This document shows, one piece after another, positions 36,602 to 44,871 of a DNA stretch of 64,000 bases. Every line of letters begins with the position of its first letter. Position 1 is the stretch's first letter. Below the pieces are notes generated by a model. It did no database searches, was not told the origin of the DNA, and worked only from the letters and a program-made list of their open reading frames with translations. A program made the translations under genes and the position numbers. The DNA comes from an uncultured Aquimarina sp. (GTDB lineage: Bacteria; Bacteroidota; Bacteroidia; Flavobacteriales; Flavobacteriaceae): assembly GCA_947500545.1 (NCBI GenBank), contig CANMSO010000003.1:124001-188000 (forward strand). The letters are read 5' to 3'.

Positions 36602-37642
36602 ATGGATAATCTTAAATTACTATATCTATTTGTTTTAATTGGAGCTACGCAAGGTTTATTAATAAGCTTCGTAATACTATTTAAAAAACACTCCAATAAA
36701 TTATTAAAATATTTATTTGGATTAGCACTATTAATTCTTTCGTTACGGTTAGCATTTTATCCCTTTGTTGATATTGTTGGGGAAGTAAAATTTTGGTATC
36801 ATGTAAATTTGATTACACTTTTATCACTTCTGTTGATTGGACCATTATTATACCTCTATATTAATGTGAAATTATGTAGTACAAACGTTCCGAAGTTTAT
36901 TTGGCTTATACACTTAATTCCAATTTTTTATTACTACATACACCTATATGTTTATCCTGTTCCTATCCCATTATGTTATTGTCATGTACCATTAGTATCT
37001 GGTATATTTTATGGATTACTTGCTTTAGTTCTTTTAATATTCTCTGTAAATTCCATACCATATTCTAAAAAAAGAAGTTTGCTTGTAATTTCTCTACTCC
37101 TCTTTTTTATTCCTGCACTAGTCATTTTTGTTGATTATGCTGGTATCTTAGAAAATCAGTTTAGACCAGCATTAATTCCATACATATTGGTTACTGTTAT
37201 ATTTTATGCAATGGGATTTAATTTAATGATGCGTTCTAATCAATATTTAACCAAAATATTAAAACCCATAGTAAGTAATTATAAAATAGATCAAACCAAA
37301 TTGAATAGGTTGTTAGAATTAATAAAAACTGAGCAACTCTACTTAGATAATTCTTTTACATTACATAAACTTAGTGAACGATCAGGATTGAGCAGACATG
37401 AAGTTTCTAAGCTTGTTAATGTGGGATTAAATAAAACATTCAATGAGCTAATAAACGAGTATAGAATAAAACTAGTTTTAAAGAAGTTTAAGGATATGAC
37501 TCATGACCATTTATCAATAATTGGCATTGCCAATGAGTCTGGGTTTAAATCCAAGGTAACTTTTCTAAAATATTTCAAAAAGCATACAAACCACACTCCT
37601 AGTGAATTCTTAAAGCAGCAAAATTCTATTAAACACGTTTAA
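36602..37642 (+). CDS. Membrane-anchored AraC-type regulator (second)
   Basis: 346 residues from ATG 36602; a TTG one codon upstream is not preferred. About seven helices occupy residues 5-225. The C-terminal HTH reads LHKLSERSGLSRHEVSKLVNVG and IANESGFKSKVTFLKYFKKHTNHTPSEFL. It shares architecture with the regulator at 33.5 kb, and the two flank the membrane serine hydrolase. Targets unknown. Confidence 0.8.
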   Translation: MDNLKLLYLFVLIGATQGLLISFVILFKKHSNKLLKYLFGLALLILSLRLAFYPFVDIVGEVKFWYHVNLITLLSLLLIGPLLYLYINVKLCSTNVPKFIWLIHLIPIFYYYIHLYVYPVPIPLCYCHVPLVSGIFYGLLALVLLIFSVNSIPYSKKRSLLVISLLLFFIPALVIFVDYAGILENQFRPALIPYILVTVIFYAMGFNLMMRSNQYLTKILKPIVSNYKIDQTKLNRLLELIKTEQLYLDNSFTLHKLSERSGLSRHEVSKLVNVGLNKTFNELINEYRIKLVLKKFKDMTHDHLSIIGIANESGFKSKVTFLKYFKKHTNHTPSEFLKQQNSIKHV

Positions 37643-37740
37643 TCTGTCCATTTTGTACATGTATATTCTTTATTTTCTTTTATCTAAAAAAAGAAAAATT
37701 GATATTGTCATGTGTACTTATTAAAACAGATTTATAAAAA

Positions 37741-39894
37741 ATGGTAGCTCCAATAAAAATTGCAGCAAGCTTTATTTATATAATGCTCATGATTTCTTGT
37801 AATAAAATAGAGAAGATTGAAAACATAAAGTTAGATTATCCAACAACAAAACAAGTAACTCATTTTGACACCTATCACGGAACTATAATTTCAGATTCAT
37901 TTCAATGGATGGAAGATTATAAATCTGAAGAAGTAAAATCTTGGGCAAAAAAACAGGATTCTTTAACGCAATCTTATATAGACGAAAGTCCTATTAGATC
38001 AAAAATTGAAAAGAGGATAGAGACCATTGGTGATTTTGAATCCTATGGTATTCCAATAAAAAAAGGGAAGTACTATTTCTTTACAAAATCTCCAAAAAAG
38101 GGCTTGCAATCTATAGTCTATGTGCAAGAAAGTTTAGAAACAGAACCTCGTATTTTATTAGATCCAAATAGTCAAATTAAAGACAAAACAATGCGTTTTG
38201 GTGGTTTTTCAGCAAGCTTTAATGGCAAATATATTTCGTATCACGTAGCAAAGAATCAATCAAGATGGGGGTCATTAAAACTTATACACGTAAAAAGCGG
38301 AAAAGTCTTAGATGATTCTATAACAGGCTTAAGAACAAGTACTACTATTTGGACTCAAGACAGCAAAGGCTTCTTTTATGCAAAATATGGCAATATAGAA
38401 AAACTTGAATCGAAAGTAGAAAAACCCTTCGCGCAAATATATTATCATAAATTAGGCACAAATCAGAAAGAAGATGTTTTAGTCTACGATAATCCTAATC
38501 AATCGTCTTGGGTATATAATATAAATCTTACTGATGATGGTAAACACATTATCATTTCTCAAGGGATTCCAAGTAATCCAAATAACAGGGTATTCTATAA
38601 ATCAGTTAAAGAAACTAACAATCCAGTAAACAACCTCATTAATGATTTTAATGACGCCTATACCTTTTTAGGAAATGACGGTTCACTTTGGTGGTTCCAA
38701 ACTAATAAAAATGCTCCAAATAGTAAAATCATTGGAATTGATATAACTAAACCTGAACAGCGTAATTGGATAGAAATTGTTCCTGAACAAAAAGAAACGC
38801 TTAATAGTGCAAGAGTTATAGGCAATCAATTCGTTCTTAGCTACCTTAAAGATGCTCGAGAAAAATTAAAAATTTATACGCTTAACGGAGATTTTGAATA
38901 TGACTTAGATATTCTAGATTTAGGAGGTCGTTATGGTGGCTTTAATGGAAATAGAAACACTTCCGAAACTTTTTTTATGGTTGGCGGAAGTTATGATCCT
39001 GGAACTACATATCGATTAGATTTAAAAACTGGAAAGTATACACTTTTCTTGAGGCCAGAACTTAGCTTTAATCCTGATGATTTTGTGACCAAACAAGTCT
39101 TTTATAAGAGTTTAGATGGAGCAACTATCCCTATGACTATTACACATAAAAAAGGCATCAAACTTAATAAAAAGAACCCTGTCTTTATGTATGCCTTTGG
39201 TTCTGCTGGTTGGTCAGCATATGTTTGGTTTCAACCTCATATTGTGACCTGGATGGAAATGGGAGGCATTTATGCACTTCCAAATATTAGAGGTGGTGGA
39301 GAATATGGTTCAAAATGGATGGAAGCTGGTATTAAGAAAAACAAACAGAATGCAATCAATGATTATATTGGAGCAGCAGAATGGCTAATTGAAAACAATT
39401 ATACCAGTAACTCTTTAATGGTTTTAAATGGTGGGAGTAGCAGCGGTATTCTTCCTGGAGCAGCTCTAAACCAGCGACCTAATTTATTTGGGGCAGTTAT
39501 TATAGACATTCCTTTTTTGGATATGTTGAGATATCATAATTTTACACTTTGGGAAGGATGGAAAGATGGATTTGGTGTCTCTTCAGAACTTGAAGAATTT
39601 AAAGTATTGAAAAGTTATTCTCCTTATCACAATATTGCTTCAGAGAACTGTTATCCTCCTACTCTAGTTTCCGTTGGAGAAAACGACCAAGGTGCTGTAC
39701 CAATACACGGATATAAATATATAGCAAAATTGCAATCATTACAAGATTGTAATAATCCCACATTACTTAAAGTTATTTGAGAATCTGGACATACTAATGG
39801 CTCGTCATCAGAGCAAATTCGTGACACATATGCTGATCAATTGACTTTTTTAGTAAAAACACTAAGTATAAATCCTACATTTAAAAAATTATGA
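37741..39894 (+). pseudogene. Prolyl oligopeptidase interrupted by an in-frame TGA
   Basis: S9A peptidase paralogous to the gene at 18.4 kb. The signal peptide has a lipobox-like MISC. The hydrolase domain carries Ser566 in NGGSSSGI and Asp in VGENDQGAVP. Codon 680 (39778-39780) is TGA. Reading through keeps the frame for 37 more codons, including the expected SGHTNG with the catalytic His, to a stop at 39892-39894 that overlaps the next ATG (ATGA). If the TGA is real and not read through, the product lacks its catalytic His. Either a recent nonsense mutation, a sequence error, or recoding. Confidence 0.75.
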
Positions 39895-40871
39895 AAAAAA
39901 GAATTCTGTTAATCAGCCTTGTTTTTACTTTCTTTATGAACCTTGTATATGCACAAGAAATCATGAGCACAGAAAAACTGCCAGAGCTCGTAATAAAAGG
40001 AAAAGGGGAAATTAATTTATTATTAATTCCATGTATGTCATGCAGATGGAATGAATGGGAAGAATTTATGGATAGAAATATCGAAAAATACAAAATGTAT
40101 GCGATTACCATCCCAGGATATGGCGGTACTCCTATTCCTAATCTACCTATGAATACAAAACATACTCCATGGAGAGATAATGCATTAAATGGACTTTCTG
40201 AGCTTATAGATCAATACGAATTAGATCATCTAACCGTCATTGGTCATTCATGGGGTTCTATGTTAGCAATTCAACTTGCGTCTATTAGAAAAGATGTAAT
40301 TTCTAAAGTTATTTCTATAGATGGTTCAATAGAAAGTACTTCATGGGTACCATTATCCAAAGATGAAAAGCTTGTACAAGCAGATAACGTAATTCAGGAT
40401 TATACAACAAAGTTATCAAATGCTGAAGAGTGGAGCAAATTTAATGGGGCAAGTGTAGGAAATGCTCTTGGCAATAAAGATAGTATTACTACAGAAACAA
40501 TGAACTATAGAATCAAGTTGCTTACAAGTTTTATGGCTACTAATCGTAATGCTATGCTACAATATTGGCGAGAAAATCTACTCATAGACTTGACTAAATA
40601 TCTCAAAGATGTGTCTGTCCCAATTTTAGATATACAGTCTTTTTCTGGAAATGAACAAAAAAAACAAAAAGAACAGTACCTTAATACCTTAAAAGCATGT
40701 AAAGCACCATCAAATGTGACATCATTGATAATGTATGATACCAAACATTTTATAATGTATCATAGGCCTTTAAAATTAGATTGTATTATTCAAGATTTTA
40801 TTTCAGGTAAAGAATTAGTAGATTTTGCGCCAAAAACAAGTGAATATTTTAAAGAGGAGATAAAGAATTAA
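39891..40871 (+). CDS. Secreted alpha/beta hydrolase
   Basis: 326 residues. Signal peptide MKKRILLISLVFTFFMNLVYAQ. The nucleophile elbow is VIGHSWGSML and a possible catalytic His lies in DTKHFIMYH. The oxyanion-hole region LLIPCMSCRWNEW is unusual (the usual HG is replaced by PC). An acidic member (D) is expected in VPILDIQS. It overlaps the interrupted peptidase gene by ATGA, so the pair was a coupled operon. Substrate unknown. Confidence 0.78.
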   Translation: MKKRILLISLVFTFFMNLVYAQEIMSTEKLPELVIKGKGEINLLLIPCMSCRWNEWEEFMDRNIEKYKMYAITIPGYGGTPIPNLPMNTKHTPWRDNALNGLSELIDQYELDHLTVIGHSWGSMLAIQLASIRKDVISKVISIDGSIESTSWVPLSKDEKLVQADNVIQDYTTKLSNAEEWSKFNGASVGNALGNKDSITTETMNYRIKLLTSFMATNRNAMLQYWRENLLIDLTKYLKDVSVPILDIQSFSGNEQKKQKEQYLNTLKACKAPSNVTSLIMYDTKHFIMYHRPLKLDCIIQDFISGKELVDFAPKTSEYFKEEIKN

Positions 40872-40886
40872 ATCTACATCAAAATA

Positions 40887-40915
40887 GTTCGACTTTTGTC
40901 CCTCAGACTCCACCA
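40887..40915 (+). other. tRNA 3'-end-like fragment
   Basis: GTTCGACT (identical to the T-loop of tRNA-Ala at 30.8 kb), 12 bases, then ACTCCACCA ending in CCA. No matching 5' half is upstream, so this is not a functional tRNA. It is followed by a terminator. It could be the remnant of an integration site or a chance match. Confidence 0.35.
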
Positions 40916-40924
40916 GACATAATC

Positions 40925-40961
40925 AAAAGACACGTAACGCTTATGTTTTATGTGTCTTTTT
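40925..40961 (+). terminator. Intrinsic terminator
   Basis: Stem AAAAGACAC/GTGTCTTTT with an 18-nt loop and T tail. Ends the hydrolase operon. Confidence 0.8.
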
Positions 40962-40999
40962 AGTTTTAAAGGAGTATTTAGACCTTAAAAACTCTACAT

Positions 41000-41090
41000 A
41001 ACTTCATCTATACATAATTTCCATTCACCTACACTTAGCTACCATTCAACGAAAGATATTTATGAATTATGCTATAAAACAACATCTTTA
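41000..41090 (+). promoter_or_regulatory. Site E: triple 21-bp-period repeats upstream of the H-NOX operon
   Basis: Three direct repeats: AACTTCATCTA (41000-41010), CCATTCACCTA (41021-41031) and CCATTCAACGA (41042-41052), exactly 21 bp apart. The last ends 30 bp before CATCTTTA (41083-41090), the weakest -7 match of the five sites. Located 86 bp before ATG 41138. Suggests autoregulation by the LytTR protein. Confidence 0.65.
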
Positions 41091-41137
41091 CATACTGTTA
41101 TTGCTATATTTTAACTTAAATTAAAACACAAAAAACA

Positions 41138-41545
41138 ATGGGCCTGACTTTTTTATTAATTGAAGATGATGAAATTGAACGATTAAAATTTACAAGAGTA
41201 TTGCAAAAAAACAATTATAATCATACCTTGATAGAGGCAGAAAATGGAGAAAAGGCATTAGAATTTTTAGAAAGTAATAAAGAACTTCCGGATCTCATTT
41301 TTTTGGATCTTAATATGCCAAAGATGAATGGCTTGGAGTTCTTAAAAATCCTAAAGTCAAACCCCGCTTTAAGATATACCCCAGTAGTTATACTCAGCAC
41401 GTCAAATAATCATAATGATCTTAAAGAGAGTTATGAAATAGGAATTGCCGGGTATATTGTAAAACCTCTAAAGTATGAAGATTATGCAGATAAGATTAAG
41501 TGTTTGATCGAATACTGGAGTGTAAATGAGCTTATAAAAAGATAA
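41138..41545 (+). CDS. Stand-alone CheY-like response regulator receiver
   Basis: 135 residues, one REC domain: acidic pair EDDE near residues 9-12, phospho-acceptor Asp57 in LIFLDLNMP, Thr/Ser in VVILSTSN and Lys in GYIVKPLKY. No output domain. It is the first gene of a five-gene operon and probably acts as the phosphate shuttle between the PAS kinase and the Hpt protein. The H-NOX gene starts 19 bp downstream. Confidence 0.9.
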   Translation: MGLTFLLIEDDEIERLKFTRVLQKNNYNHTLIEAENGEKALEFLESNKELPDLIFLDLNMPKMNGLEFLKILKSNPALRYTPVVILSTSNNHNDLKESYEIGIAGYIVKPLKYEDYADKIKCLIEYWSVNELIKR

Positions 41546-41564
41546 TTTAAATCCTACTTATTAT

Positions 41565-42104
41565 ATGAAAGGTATTGTGTTTACAGAATTCTTAGAATTG
41601 GTCGAAGACAAATTTGGTTTAGCTACAGTAGATAAAATTATAGAACAATCTAAATTAACCTCTGGCGGTATTTATACTTCTGTTGGCACTTATGATTTTT
41701 CAGAAATGTTGAGTCTACTAACACACTTAAGTAATCATACTAGTATTAGTATTGATGATCTACTGCTCACCTATGCAGAGCATTTTTTTGGTGTACTTGC
41801 AGCTAGCTACCCAGGGTTGATCGACAAATACGATGATCCTATTGAACTACTTTCATCTATTGAAAATCACATCCATGTAGAAGTACAAAAAATATATCCC
41901 GATGCAGAACTTCCAACTTTTGAGGTGCTAGAAAAAACTCCAACAACCTTGATTATGATCTACAAATCCAGCCGTGCAATGTATAACTTTGGCTTAGGAT
42001 TAATGAATAAAACCTTTGATCACTATAATAGTACTGCTACTATTCTTTTAGAAAAAATAAAAGAAGATGGAACCGAAGTTAAATTTAGTATCACCAAACA
42101 TTAA
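41565..42104 (+). CDS. H-NOX haem nitric-oxide-binding sensor
   Basis: Cytosolic haem sensor of NO (179 residues, family length about 180-190). N-terminus MKGIVFTEFLELVEDKFG is typical. The proximal haem ligand is His104 in HIHVEVQKIYPDAELP, and the haem-propionate motif YxSxR is Tyr133, Ser135 and Arg137 in IYKSSRAMYN. The distal pocket has no obvious Tyr, so NO rather than O2 binding is expected. Its stop overlaps the kinase ATG (TAATG), fitting H-NOX control of that kinase. Confidence 0.92.
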   Translation: MKGIVFTEFLELVEDKFGLATVDKIIEQSKLTSGGIYTSVGTYDFSEMLSLLTHLSNHTSISIDDLLLTYAEHFFGVLAASYPGLIDKYDDPIELLSSIENHIHVEVQKIYPDAELPTFEVLEKTPTTLIMIYKSSRAMYNFGLGLMNKTFDHYNSTATILLEKIKEDGTEVKFSITKH

Positions 42105-43699
42105 TGAGTAATGAGTTAGAAATACTACAACGTGCCTTACAAAGAGAAAAAGCAGCAAGAAAACAGGCCGAACAAATTCTTGAAGGTAAATCCAGAGAAC
42201 TGTATCTACTTACTCAAGAACTGAAAGATGTTAATGCTAAACTTGAAGAAGGACTCACCGAAAAGACTTCAGAACTACAAGGCGTTTTCGGCAATCTTGT
42301 TGATGCATATGTATTAATGGATATTTCAGGCAATGTCATTAAAATGAATCATTCTGCCGAAGAATTATTTGGCTATGATATCAATAAAGAGCAATTAAAT
42401 ATTGTAAAGTTAATCTATAAAGAGGATTATGAATATGCTATGACCTCTTTTCAAGAACTTATTTTCAAAGGATCATTCTCTGATTATCAAGCAAGAGTAT
42501 ACACCAAACATAAAGGAGTTAGAACCGTACATATTAATGCGAGTCTAATTCACAACAAAAAAAATCAACCCATTGCGGCACAAGGTATCGTAAGAGACAT
42601 TACCGAAGAGCTAGAGCGTAAGCGAATTTTTGAAGAACAGAAAAAACAATTATCGGCTATTGTCGAAAATTCTTCTTTGGGGATTGCACTTACACGATTT
42701 GGAAAAATTATACAAACCAATAAAGCATTTCAAAACTTGCTAGGATATACACCAGACGAACTGTTACAAAAAGAAGTAAAAAATATATCCTTAAAAGATG
42801 AATATGAAAAATCTGCTAGTAATATGCAGAAAATGAATGACGGCGAGATTAATAATTTTTCGGTAAATAAAAGGTATGTAAAACAGGATGGAACCATATT
42901 CTGGGCTAAAACAAATGTAGCCGCTGTACGAAATGAGGATGGAAGTATCAAATATCAAGTTGCCCTGATTGAAGATATCACAGAACAGTTAGAGTTTGAA
43001 AAACAAAGAGATCAACTGGTAAAAAATCTTGAAAAAAGTAATAAAGAACTTAATGATTATGCTCATATCGTATCTCATGACCTTAAATCTCCTTTGCGTA
43101 GCATGAATGCATTGTTAACTTGGTTAAAAGAAGATTATGAAGAAATATTAGACGACAATGCCCATAACTCCTTAAATATGCTACTTAAAAAAGTAGATAA
43201 GATGGATCATTTGATCAGCGGTATTCTTAAATATGCCAGTATTGATAAGGTAGATCATCCAAAACAAAATATCGCACTTCACGAAATCGTAGCAGACATC
43301 ATAGATGTTATACACATCCCTGATCATATTACAATAGAGGTTGCAACAGAATTACCTATCATCCAAGGAGATAAATTTAGGCTGCAGCAACTGTTTCAAA
43401 ACTTAATAGGGAATGCAGTAAAATACAATGATAAAGAACAAGGATTAATTACCGTTTCTTGTGAGCAAAAAGAGGACTTTTGGCAATTTACAATCGCAGA
43501 TAATGGCCCCGGAATTTCAAAAAAATATCACGATAAGATTTTTCAGATTTTTCAAACTCTTGATGATAAAAACGAATCTACTGGAATTGGGTTATCAATA
43601 GTTAAAAAGATTGTGGTTTTATATGATGGTCAAGTTTGGGTTGAATCTGAAGAAGGAAAGGGAACCACTTTTTATTTCACTTTAAAAAATAAGATATGA
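42104..43699 (+). CDS. PAS-PAS sensor histidine kinase, H-NOX-associated
   Basis: 531 residues, no membrane helices, so cytosolic. An N-terminal coiled coil (about 1-60) precedes two PAS/PAC domains (about 62-180 and 190-305). HisKA follows, with the phospho-acceptor His325 in HIVSHDLKSPLRS, then HATPase_c with the N box NLIGNAVKYND, G1 DNGPGISK and G2 GIGLSIVKK. It overlaps H-NOX upstream (TAATG) and the Hpt gene downstream (ATGA). It lacks its own receiver; the separate receivers in this operon fill that role. Confidence 0.93.
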   Translation: MSNELEILQRALQREKAARKQAEQILEGKSRELYLLTQELKDVNAKLEEGLTEKTSELQGVFGNLVDAYVLMDISGNVIKMNHSAEELFGYDINKEQLNIVKLIYKEDYEYAMTSFQELIFKGSFSDYQARVYTKHKGVRTVHINASLIHNKKNQPIAAQGIVRDITEELERKRIFEEQKKQLSAIVENSSLGIALTRFGKIIQTNKAFQNLLGYTPDELLQKEVKNISLKDEYEKSASNMQKMNDGEINNFSVNKRYVKQDGTIFWAKTNVAAVRNEDGSIKYQVALIEDITEQLEFEKQRDQLVKNLEKSNKELNDYAHIVSHDLKSPLRSMNALLTWLKEDYEEILDDNAHNSLNMLLKKVDKMDHLISGILKYASIDKVDHPKQNIALHEIVADIIDVIHIPDHITIEVATELPIIQGDKFRLQQLFQNLIGNAVKYNDKEQGLITVSCEQKEDFWQFTIADNGPGISKKYHDKIFQIFQTLDDKNESTGIGLSIVKKIVVLYDGQVWVESEEGKGTTFYFTLKNKI

Positions 43700-44019
43700 C
43701 CGAAACACCAAATCTTATCTATATAAAAGAATTAGCTGCGGGTTCTGATGCTTTTGAGCAAAAACTTATTGGTATTGTAAAGCGAGAATTCCCAGAAGAA
43801 AAGAAAGAGTTTCTTCAAAACTACAATGCAAAAACATTTACCAAAGCAGCAGAGAATGTACATAAACTGAAACATAAAATCGGCATGCTGGGATTTGAAA
43901 CTGGCTATCAAACTACCATAGATTTTGAAGAAGATCTAAAGATGGGGAATCCCTTAGTATTGTATCCTAAATTTATGCTAATTTTAGAGTCTATAGAAAA
44001 ATTTCTAAAGACATTATAA
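43696..44019 (+). CDS. Histidine phosphotransfer (Hpt) protein
   Basis: 107 residues, all helical. The phospho-acceptor is His56 in ENVHKLKHKIGMLGFE, matching the Hpt HxLK pattern. It starts four bases inside the end of the kinase gene and is followed after 15 bp by the LytTR regulator. It is the expected intermediate of a His-Asp-His-Asp relay from kinase to stand-alone receiver to Hpt to LytTR regulator. Confidence 0.85.
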   Translation: MTETPNLIYIKELAAGSDAFEQKLIGIVKREFPEEKKEFLQNYNAKTFTKAAENVHKLKHKIGMLGFETGYQTTIDFEEDLKMGNPLVLYPKFMLILESIEKFLKTL

Positions 44020-44034
44020 AAATACCTACTTACG

Positions 44035-44751
44035 ATGAATTGTATTATTATAGATGACGAAGAGACTGCAAGAGCAATTATTCAACAACTATGTTCGCAA
44101 GTTGACCAACTCAATGTTGTTGAGGAGTTTCCTAATGCAATTCAGGCAATTAAATTTTTAAACAACTCAACGGTAGATCTTATATTTTTAGATATTCACA
44201 TGCCAGATTTTACAGGTTTTGATTTTATTCAGACCTTAAAAAACCCTCCAAAAATAATACTTACCACATCTGATAAAAATTTCGCTCTTGAAGCCTTTGA
44301 ATATGATTGTATTGTGGATTATTTAGTAAAACCAATTACCTTACCTCGTTTTCTTAAGGCGATTCAAAAAGCAGAAAGCTCAACAAGTAGTCCTACGACA
44401 AAAACACCTGATGAATCCTCTACAGGAATCTCTTCTGGAGAGAATGATTTATATATCAATATCGATCGCCGATTGATTAAAATTGACATACCAACCATTA
44501 ACATCATTGAAGCAAAAGGAGATTATATCTTAATCAAAACCGAAAGCCAGAACTATACCGTGCATTCTACACTAAAAAAGATTGAAGAAAAATTACCCGA
44601 TGACCTTTTCCTTAAAGTACATCGATCCTATGTCATCAATATCAAAAAAATCATTGATATCGAGGATAATAGCGTTCTTATTGCAAAAGACGTAATCCCT
44701 GTAAGTCGGTCTAATCGCCCAGAATTAATGAAACGTCTTAACTTGTTGTAA
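44035..44751 (+). CDS. LytTR-family response regulator
   Basis: 238 residues. An N-terminal receiver has Asp53 in LIFLDIHMPDFTG, Thr in IILTTSD and Lys in VDYLVKPITL. A Ser/Thr-rich linker (about 118-138) leads to a LytTR DNA-binding domain (about 140-238) with IEAKGDYILIKTE, FLKVHRSYVINI and VIPVSRSNR. LytTR proteins bind paired direct repeats about one or two helical turns apart upstream of promoters. Repeats of that type occur before five units in this window, including this operon, making it the likely activator. Confidence 0.93.
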   Translation: MNCIIIDDEETARAIIQQLCSQVDQLNVVEEFPNAIQAIKFLNNSTVDLIFLDIHMPDFTGFDFIQTLKNPPKIILTTSDKNFALEAFEYDCIVDYLVKPITLPRFLKAIQKAESSTSSPTTKTPDESSTGISSGENDLYINIDRRLIKIDIPTINIIEAKGDYILIKTESQNYTVHSTLKKIEEKLPDDLFLKVHRSYVINIKKIIDIEDNSVLIAKDVIPVSRSNRPELMKRLNLL

Positions 44752-44772
44752 TCCTATATCTTGTCTTAACTC

Positions 44773-44842
44773 CCATTGGTCTATAGCAAACGTCCAATGA
44801 CCGAATATCAACCACTTTCATAGTACAGATCAAGTAGTTTTG
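44773..44842 (+). promoter_or_regulatory. Site A: repeat pair and promoter of the surface-protein gene
   Basis: CCATTGGTCTA (44773-44783) and CCAATGACCGA (44794-44804), 21 bp apart. The second ends exactly 30 bp before TAGTTTTG (44835-44842, exact TAnnTTTG). No TTG at -33, as in an activator-dependent promoter. ATG at 44872. Confidence 0.65.
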
Positions 44843-44871
44843 AGTATCTAAAACCCAAAATCTATTGTATT

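Noticed and set aside
39778..39780. TGA read as selenocysteine in the peptidase paralogue
   Set aside because: The S9A family does not use selenocysteine, the aligned residue in the paralogue is Thr, and no selenocysteine-insertion-like hairpin was seen just downstream.
40887..40915. Exact attachment-site duplicate of the tRNA-Ala 3' end
   Set aside because: Only GTTCGACT and CTCCAC are shared and the spacing differs by five bases, so it is not an identical att repeat; kept only as a tRNA-like fragment.
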